Positions 4,767-6,564 of a stretch of 6,564 nucleotides of DNA are shown piece after piece (position 1 is the first letter of the stretch; each line of letters opens with the position of its first letter). The DNA is from Salinicoccus sp. UBA3372 (GTDB taxonomy: Bacteria > Bacillota > Bacilli > Staphylococcales > Salinicoccaceae), in assembly GCA_002360325.1 (NCBI GenBank), contig DEQG01000110.1, forward strand, positions 1 through 6,564. Reading direction: 5' to 3'. The notes beneath the pieces were generated by a model, which was given only the letters and a program-made list of their open reading frames with translations, was not told the DNA's origin and ran no database searches. A program made the translations under genes and the position numbers.

Positions 4767-6564
4767 GAATCTCTTCATTAATAATTTCTTTTCCGTCGAC
4801 TTCAACCATAAACACCCCTGCTTCATCCGGTTCGATTTCAAGGCGGACGGTTTCATCGGTATCTTCTGTGATTTCAAGTGTGGTATGCACATCATCGATA
4901 TCGTTGTTTGCGTCATCCAGATAAATGTTGACCGTCTTCGGCGGGTTTTCCGAATCCGCTTCGTCGTCATCCTCACTTGTATCTTCTCTCGTTTCACCTT
5001 CAGAATCATCTTCGGATTCCGAGTCGGATTCTTCCTCTTCTTCTGTCTCTCCGTAAGGTATGTTGACCGTTGTCGCATACTGCATATTCTGCGGCGGTTC
5101 TTCACCGAGGGAGACGATCAGGTCAATCGTGGAACCGGGAAGGAAATGGCCGTAGTTCGGACTCTGGCTGATGACATTGCCTTCTTCCACACTTTCATTG
5201 TACAGTTCTTCAGCGATATTGACACTGAAACCTTCCTCTTCAAGTGCACTTCGGGCCGTTTCGGCAGACTGGCCGGAATAATCGACTATTTCTATCGCTT
5301 CCTGTCCGCGGGACACATTCAGTGTGATGGAACCTTCATGCGGATAGACAGTCGTGCCTGGGTCGACCGACTGGCTGATTACTGCACCTTCTTCAATATC
5401 ATCGTGATAGGAATCTTCACGGTCTATCTCACTGAAATTGGCATTATTCAACTTTTCTTCTGCACTGTCATAATCCGTGCCGGAGAAATCCGGAACAGTG
5501 TATGTCTGCACACCGAGCTCCAGATCGTGGTCTTCAGGATGTACCTCTTCTCCTGTTTCTATCGACTGGCTGGTCACCGTTCCCGGCGGAGATCCGCCAT
5601 CTTCCGGAACGAGGGTGACACTGTTGAATGCCAGATTGTTCAAAGTATCCATGATATCAACATAGGCACTCCCGGTGAAATCATCCATCGAATAAGGTTC
5701 GAGTCCGCTTGATACCAAAAAATCCACCGAACTTCCGGAATCAATCAGCTCGCCGCCTGCCGGTGATGTTTCAATCACCTGATCTTCATTGAAAGAGTCA
5801 CTGTATTCCTCTGACACCTCACCGGTCTCAAGATCATGCTCAAGCAGCTGCTGTTCCGCCTCTTCAAGGGTCATGCCCGAGAGGTCCGGCATATCCATCG
5901 TCACCGTTTCATTCTGCTGGATGAACAGATAGACGAGAAGTCCGGCGCCGAGAACTAAAAAGAGTATCGGAATGAGCCATAACGCCCTGCGCTTTTTCTT
6001 CGGCTTTTCTTCCTTCTCTTCCGGCGGCATTTCATCTTTTCGCGCAGCCGCGGCTGCCGAAGCAGCTGCACCTGACGCGGCCGCTGCCGGAATCACCGCC
6101 CTGGTGACGATCGTCCGGCCTTCCTGCTTTTTATTGCTGTTGACGTAAGGTGTCGTATTGCCACGGTACTCCTTAAGGTCTTCAAGGACGGTCTCCACAT
6201 ATCTGTAACGATCGTCAGGATTCTTTTCCGTACATCTGAAAAGTATGTTTTTCAAACCTTGAGGCACTTCCCTGAAGCCGTCGATGTCCGGCAGATCTTC
6301 AGAAATCTGCTTTAAAGCGACGGATACCGGTGTTTCCCCGCTGAACGGCACCTGGCCGGTCAGCAGTTCAAACAGGACGATTCCGAACGAATAAATGTCC
6401 GTTCTCTCATCGGTGTTCTGCCCTTTTGCCTGTTCGGGCGAAATATATTGTACGGACCCCATCACCTGGTTCGTTTCAGTCATCCGTGTTTCGCTGAGCG
6501 CTTTCGCGATCCCGAAGTCGGTGATCCGCACTTTCTTTTCGGAATCGAGCAGTATGTTCTGCGG
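4753..6564 (-). CDS. prkC: PASTA-domain serine/threonine protein kinase, PrkC/PknB (N-terminus outside window)
   Basis: Membrane kinase that binds muropeptides outside the cell and phosphorylates cytoplasmic proteins in cell-wall and growth control. The window holds the last 603 residues, beginning at PQN of the catalytic loop; roughly 140 residues with the P-loop and the HRD are missing. Numbered from the first visible residue: DFG (16-18), a Thr-bearing activation segment ending in SPEQAKG (42-48), and the kinase C-lobe to about 135. Next come an Ala-rich linker (156-174), a Lys/Glu-rich juxtamembrane segment (175-193) and one membrane helix (194-215). Four PASTA repeats follow at about 222-287, 290-353, 354-419 and 422-487, then a C-terminal domain (about 498-603) interrupted by an acidic run (506-539). 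B. subtilis and S. aureus orthologues have three PASTA repeats, to my knowledge. An internal GTG at 6531 is a Val codon, not the start. The stop lies 89 bases before oleT with no clear terminator. Confidence 0.96.
   Translation of the reverse strand, partial: PQNILLDSEKKVRITDFGIAKALSETRMTETNQVMGSVQYISPEQAKGQNTDERTDIYSFGIVLFELLTGQVPFSGETPVSVALKQISEDLPDIDGFREVPQGLKNILFRCTEKNPDDRYRYVETVLEDLKEYRGNTTPYVNSNKKQEGRTIVTRAVIPAAAASGAAASAAAAARKDEMPPEEKEEKPKKKRRALWLIPILFLVLGAGLLVYLFIQQNETVTMDMPDLSGMTLEEAEQQLLEHDLETGEVSEEYSDSFNEDQVIETSPAGGELIDSGSSVDFLVSSGLEPYSMDDFTGSAYVDIMDTLNNLAFNSVTLVPEDGGSPPGTVTSQSIETGEEVHPEDHDLELGVQTYTVPDFSGTDYDSAEEKLNNANFSEIDREDSYHDDIEEGAVISQSVDPGTTVYPHEGSITLNVSRGQEAIEIVDYSGQSAETARSALEEEGFSVNIAEELYNESVEEGNVISQSPNYGHFLPGSTIDLIVSLGEEPPQNMQYATTVNIPYGETEEEEESDSESEDDSEGETREDTSEDDDEADSENPPKTVNIYLDDANNDIDDVHTTLEITEDTDETVRLEIEPDEAGVFMVEVDGKEIINEEIPYNE

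Noticed and set aside
4711..5712. A 333-codon open frame on the plus strand antisense to the prkC 3' part
   Set aside because: Its Phe/Arg/Ile/Cys-rich product is the mirror of GAA/GAT-rich kinase codons, it has no recognisable domain or good ribosome binding site, and the minus-strand frame encodes clear PASTA repeats.
6529..6531. GTG as the start of a short kinase-PASTA protein
   Set aside because: The frame is open to the window edge and the upstream codons read PQNILLDSEKK, the normal kinase catalytic loop, so the gene is simply cut by the edge.

Overview
The window reads as chromosomal DNA from a Gram-positive of the Staphylococcaceae, most likely on the Salinicoccus/Jeotgalicoccus side. 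The basis is the order prkC ... rsgA-rpe-thiN, which is the conserved Firmicutes cluster, GGAGG-type ribosome binding sites, moderate GC (mid-40s % by impression, not counted), an acid-rich extracellular kinase tail, and a cytochrome P450 that closely resembles OleT of Jeotgalicoccus. The genus is inference.

Right to left on the minus strand: 4753-6564 is the C-terminal ~600 residues of a PASTA-domain Ser/Thr kinase (PrkC/PknB); its N-lobe lies beyond the right edge. An 89-base gap with a candidate promoter and inverted repeats follows, then 3389-4663, a complete CYP152/OleT-type fatty acid peroxygenase/decarboxylase. A strong bidirectional terminator (3343-3374) separates it from a small single-domain rhodanese on the plus strand (3026-3337). 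The rhodanese diverges from rsgA, and the two predicted promoters lie on top of each other. From 2932 down to 87 runs a tight four-gene minus-strand operon: rsgA (ribosome assembly GTPase), rpe (ribulose-phosphate 3-epimerase), thiN (thiamine pyrophosphokinase) and a DUF554 membrane protein. It is closed by a terminator at 53-75. At the extreme left a ribosome binding site and ATG may mark the next minus-strand gene.

The housekeeping genes fit together. PrkC senses cell-wall fragments and, in Bacillus subtilis, phosphorylates the RsgA homologue CpgA. Rpe and ThiN both feed transketolase, one through xylulose-5-phosphate and the other through the cofactor thiamine diphosphate. The unusual point is that oleT and the rhodanese gene sit, tail to tail, between prkC and rsgA, which are normally adjacent. 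OleT itself is a known enzyme family. What deserves attention is its chromosomal setting, its possible operator, the differences from the Jeotgalicoccus enzyme, and the expanded extracellular part of the kinase (four PASTA repeats plus an acidic insertion). I see no mobile element, CRISPR array, tRNA or rRNA.
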